Below the pieces are notes generated by a model that worked only from the letters and a program-made list of their open reading frames with translations, searched no databases and had not been told where the DNA came from. Below, piece after piece: positions 60,714 to 64,000 of a stretch of DNA of 64,000 nucleotides. The translations under genes and the position numbers were made by a program. Every line of letters starts with the position of its first letter. Position 1 is the stretch's first letter. The DNA is from Megascapheus bottae (Eukaryota > Chordata > Mammalia > Rodentia > Geomyidae): NCBI GenBank assembly GCA_024803745.1, contig JANJXV010001716.1, forward strand, positions 1 through 64,000. Direction: 5' to 3'.

Positions 60714-60905
60714 AGGGCTGGGAATGTGGCTTAGTGCTAGAGTGCTTGCCCAGCATGCATGAAGCCTTGGGTTTGATTCCTCAGTACCACATACACAGAA
60801 AAAACCAGAAGTGGTAATGTGGAAGAAGTGGAAGAGTGCTAGTCTTGAGCAAAAGAAGCTCAGGGACAGTGCCCAGGCCCTGGGTTTAAGCCTCAGAACT
60901 GGAAA
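60714..60905 (+). repeat. IDL-Geo dimeric SINE
   Basis: The ID half ('gctagagtgcttgcccagca') and Geo half ('gaagctcagggacagtgccc') are present, with a slightly altered junction. Confidence 0.88.
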
Positions 60906-61371
60906 AAAAAGTAAATCAAAGAATTCTAAATTAAGGTGAAAACAAGTAGTATATCAACAAGATATGCATGATACAATTATTTAATTGTATTAAGAATATT
61001 GCCAAGTTAAACACCAATCTGGCATATTTTCAGTCTTAACTATTATTAATTCATTTCTATACAGCTGTGTATTATATACTGACAAAGTAGCTTGTATCAG
61101 CAAAGAAATTAGAGAGAGAAGACAGATGTACATATATACACACAACTTTCTAAAAAGGAAAATGATTATATGCTTTGAGTGATAAAGTATGCCATCTCTT
61201 TCAGAATGTAAGAATATTGCTATACTGCAAGAAATCAGAAATAGATATTTTACAATGGTTTTACTATATTACCTAAATATCACATTGGGAAAGATTTTTG
61301 TGAATTATTGTTATATATACTGCAATTAGGAAATATTATTTATTATATTTAAAAACAAACTCCAGGGCCAG

Positions 61372-61510
61372 GAGTTTGGCCTACTGGTACCACATACATA
61401 GAAAAAAGCCGGAAGTGGTGCTGAGGCTCAAGTGGTAGAGTTCTAGTCTTGAGAAAGACCCAGGACACAGTGCTCAGGCCCTGAGCTCAAGCCCAGGACT
61501 GGCAAAAAAT
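61372..61510 (+). repeat. IDL-Geo SINE with most of the ID half deleted
   Basis: 'aggagtttggcctactggta' passes straight to 'ccacatacatagaaaaaagc'. The ID body between two GGTA sites is missing. The Geo half is complete. Confidence 0.8.
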
Positions 61511-61551
61511 TTAAAGAAAATTGAAAACATAAACTCCAAAATGGTATTTAA

Positions 61552-61640
61552 AGGCTGGGTACAGAGGTGGAAGCCTGTAATTCCACTACTCTGGAGGCAA
61601 AAATTAGTAAGACAACCTGGGGCTAAAAAGTGATATTTTT
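61552..61640 (+). repeat. SINE left-arm relic
   Basis: 'aggctgggtacagaggtgga' and 'cctgtaattccactactctg' are a diverged Alu/B1-like arm. Confidence 0.5.
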
Positions 61641-61816
61641 AGATAACAAACTAGGGAGATTAAGGGAAAAGCCAGATTAACGGAAAATCTGGTTATTTCC
61701 CCAAACAGTAAAGCTCTTATTCTTAATGCCTTTATTACGCAAAGTTGTGGCTGCCACTGCTTTATTATTTTAGTAATAAGAATTCTGAGTTCAGCAGCAT
61801 GACTACCTAGTCATAC

Positions 61817-61900
61817 CTTATACATCTGATCTCCCTCTTCTGGCTCAGGACTGGATGGCAATGAGAGTTGAATATCATGCACCGAACCACTTCCATCATG
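61817..61900 (-). CDS. CCSER2: CCSER2-like protein, internal exon (84 nt)
   Basis: The minus strand shows an acceptor ('CTCTCTTCTGACAG'), 84 bases in phase 0, then a GTATGA donor. The 28 residues read HDGSGSVHDIQLSLPSSP followed by an acidic EPEEGDQMYK end, a short Ser/Pro/acidic linker. Both flanking phases are 0, matching the 90-nt exon downstream, so splicing the two keeps the frame. Upstream exons are not visible before the window edge and should lie beyond 64,000 or in unrecognised sequence. I assign CCSER2 and not CCSER1 from recollection of the terminal region, so the paralogue remains possible. Confidence 0.65.
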
Positions 61901-62347
61901 CTGTCAGAAGAGAGAGAGAGAGAACACACGATTAATATAACAACTCTAGATATTCACATCAACTTGATTTAATCCCCCAGATCAACCACTAGCATGACAA
62001 AGGTAAAACAAGAGGTAAAATTTCAAAAATATTTTTCTTCTCTGTACTGGTATAGAGAAATGTAGAAGGAAAAGCAAGTTAGCTAAGAGTAATCTGTGGA
62101 ATGAATAACAGACATCCTATGAGTTGAGAAAGCAGAAATTCACTCAATGTTTTAAAACTGGAAAAAAAATGAAGCAAATTCCTAAAGAATCTCAAGATTG
62201 GATTACCTCCACTAAGGAAAATATGAAACAAATCAATTGAACTTATTTTGTTTACTAGTGTTTTGAGTGTAAAGAAGTTAGAAACTGCAATATTAAATAT
62301 GTCAACAAGGCTTGGCCAGAGAGATCACTTGATTAAAAATACCAGAT

Positions 62348-62440
62348 ACGGAAGTGGTGCTGTGGCTCAAGTGGTAGAGCTTGAAGAGCTCTGGGTCAGA
62401 GCCCAGGCCCAGAGTTCAAGCCTCATGACTGACCAAAGAA
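62348..62440 (+). repeat. Geo right part only, with internal deletion
   Basis: 'ggaagtggtgctgtggctca' to 'agagttcaagcctcatgact', missing the usual 'ctagccttgagc' segment. Confidence 0.8.
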
Positions 62441-62773
62441 ATTTTAAAAAATAAAAATACCAAACACATGAGGAATACACAGTACATAATTCCATTTATA
62501 CTGAGTCTAAAAACAGAGAAAATGAATCTATGTTGCTAGACTTCAGAAGAGTAAGGGCCGACTCTGGGATGGGACATTAAAGGAACTCACAGGAATCAGA
62601 AAATGTTCTGTCTTGACTACATGGTAGGTATCAATCAAAGTTAATGTTGGTGTACCTTAAACAATTTACTGAACATACGGCATAATCACTAATAAAAGGT
62701 GAAAAACTAAATACTTTTTTTTTAAACAAGATAATAATGTTCTAATCCTTGCTGAGTTTATAAATAAGAAACT

Positions 62774-62996
62774 GGGGCTAGATGCCCTAGGCTCACATTC
62801 TAGGATTCTAGCTACTCAGGAGGCTGAGATCTGAGGATCTCGGTTCAAAGCCAGCCTTGGCACAAAAAGTCCATGAGAAAGTCACCAGAAAGCCAGCAGT
62901 GGTGCTGTGGCTTAAGTGGTAGAACAGTAGCCTTGAGCTGAAGAGCTCAGGGACAGAGGCCAGGCCCAGAGTTCAAGCCCCATGACCAACAAAGGA
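62774..62996 (+). repeat. Geo-type SINE, full length
   Basis: 'gctcacattctaggattcta', 'gaggctgagatctgaggatc' and 'cagagttcaagccccatgac' lead directly into a purine microsatellite. Confidence 0.85.
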
Positions 62997-63126
62997 AAAA
63001 AGAAAGGAAAGAAGGAAGGGAGGGAGGGAGGGAGGGAGGGAGGGAGGGAGGGAAGAAAGAGGAAGAGAGAGAAGAGGGAGGGGAAAGGGGGAGGGAGAGG
63101 GGGAGGGGGAGGGAGAGGAAAAGAAA
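62997..63126. repeat. Purine microsatellite, mainly (GGGA)n
   Basis: GAAA and GGAA units give way to GGGA units, then irregular G/A sequence, grown from the SINE tail. Confidence 0.93.
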
Positions 63127-63129
63127 CCA

Positions 63130-64000
63130 GTGATTTCTAACACAATAGGAAATCATTCAATGATCAGATAGACAACATTAAAAAAGATGAAACAATTCCA
63201 TATCTGTGTGAGGTGATGGTGAGGGACTGAACTCCTGATGAAGGCAGCAAAACTGCAATACCACTGAACCAGTCACCTTCAAATAGCACTACAATCACAA
63301 TCTACCAACCACACTTGTTCTGAAACTCCCATACCATGGACAGTAAGTTTCATTCAGATAGGTCAGTGTTTTGATAGATACATTTAGATTATTTATTGTA
63401 TTATATTTCTACTGAATCAGACTCTCTAGTGATGGAACCTAACTAACCTTTTGAAAATCTCAAATGCTAACTATACAGTTGCTAAAGTTTCAGCATGGAC
63501 AAATGGCATTTATTAGTGATACCATATAGATATTTTTAAGACTTGGGCCTAGAAGACAGGCAATATCCTATGAACAGAAAATGTTCTCAAAATATTTAGT
63601 TTTTAAAAAGGCGGGAGGGGGAAAAATTTTACAAGACACATCAATGAGATGATGTTTAACCATCACTATTAAACATGTAAATATACAGTCTTATATACAA
63701 GTATGTTTGAGAAAAGAAGGACTGAAAATTATTTCCAAATATCTAAATGTCTTCCTGCTCACTGCAAACCAGGAACCCAAAGGCCTGGGAGCAAATGCAA
63801 ACACATACAGCTTTGCAATCGATGTGGGTGCAATTGTGGGAAGCAGTACAGCAGGCAAAGAAAAATAAAATACCAGTTTCTAGGGTGAGGAAAGAAAGTG
63901 GAGTCCAGCCAAAAACCACTAAAATACCAGGAAATCACAAAAGAGACTCCACTAAGTTGCATGTAAATCCCTAAATTCATTCCTGAGCAGAACGTCATAT
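63130..64000. other. Upstream intronic flank, nothing recognised
   Basis: No exon with good splice sites and no repeat family recognised to the window edge. Short frames on both strands at 63703-63998 are cysteine-containing but without a domain. Confidence 0.35.

Overview
This is a non-coding-dominated mammalian nuclear window. It is AT-rich and full of short retroposons, long purine microsatellites and LTR elements, and it has a split gene with GT-AG exons. The commonest repeats are tRNA-derived SINEs. One type is an Alu/B1-like left part joined to a tRNA-like right part ending in 'agttcaagccccaggactggcacaaaa'-type sequence. The other is an ID-like monomer joined to the same right part. This matches the Geo and IDL-Geo SINEs known from geomyoid rodents (kangaroo rats, pocket mice, pocket gophers), so a geomyoid rodent is the best guess. 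The assignment is by motif recognition only.

Layout. Positions 1-26,555 look intergenic. They hold a 297-bp solo LTR with a perfect 6-bp target duplication (479-775), two MIR relics, an 8.36-kb provirus on the minus strand (3042-11403), another LTR-like stretch (about 11,690-12,208) and many SINEs and microsatellites. The provirus has two 557-bp LTRs that look identical, a GTGG target duplication, a tRNA-Pro-type primer binding site and a polypurine tract. Its coding content is wrecked: gag is frameshifted and may lack its AUG, the nucleocapsid knuckle runs straight into late integrase sequence, about 4.4 kb of unrecognised sequence (with an old SINE in it) separates two integrase-like pieces, and only a broken env transmembrane fragment remains.

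Positions about 26,556-61,900 hold the 3' end of a minus-strand gene that I tentatively identify as CCSER2 (coiled-coil serine-rich protein 2). Two short in-frame exons (61,817-61,900, 84 nt; 51,514-51,603, 90 nt) and a serine-rich terminal exon (from 31,354) all have good splice sites and phase 0. The terminal frame stops at 30,887. The next 60 codons in another frame still look like the same kind of protein, which suggests a frameshift or a lineage-specific shortening. A roughly 4.3-kb 3' untranslated region runs to an AATAAA at 26,575-26,580. The remaining sequence, to 64,000, is intronic or upstream and is filled with SINEs, two MaLR-like LTRs, LINE-like relics, low-complexity tracts and a perfect 19-bp hairpin at 60,552-60,592.

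The most interesting object is the provirus: LTRs that look freshly copied around an interior that cannot encode the enzymes for copying. This points to mobilisation in trans or LTR gene conversion, and its central block may be captured non-viral DNA. I found no RNA genes, CRISPR arrays or bacterial-type features.
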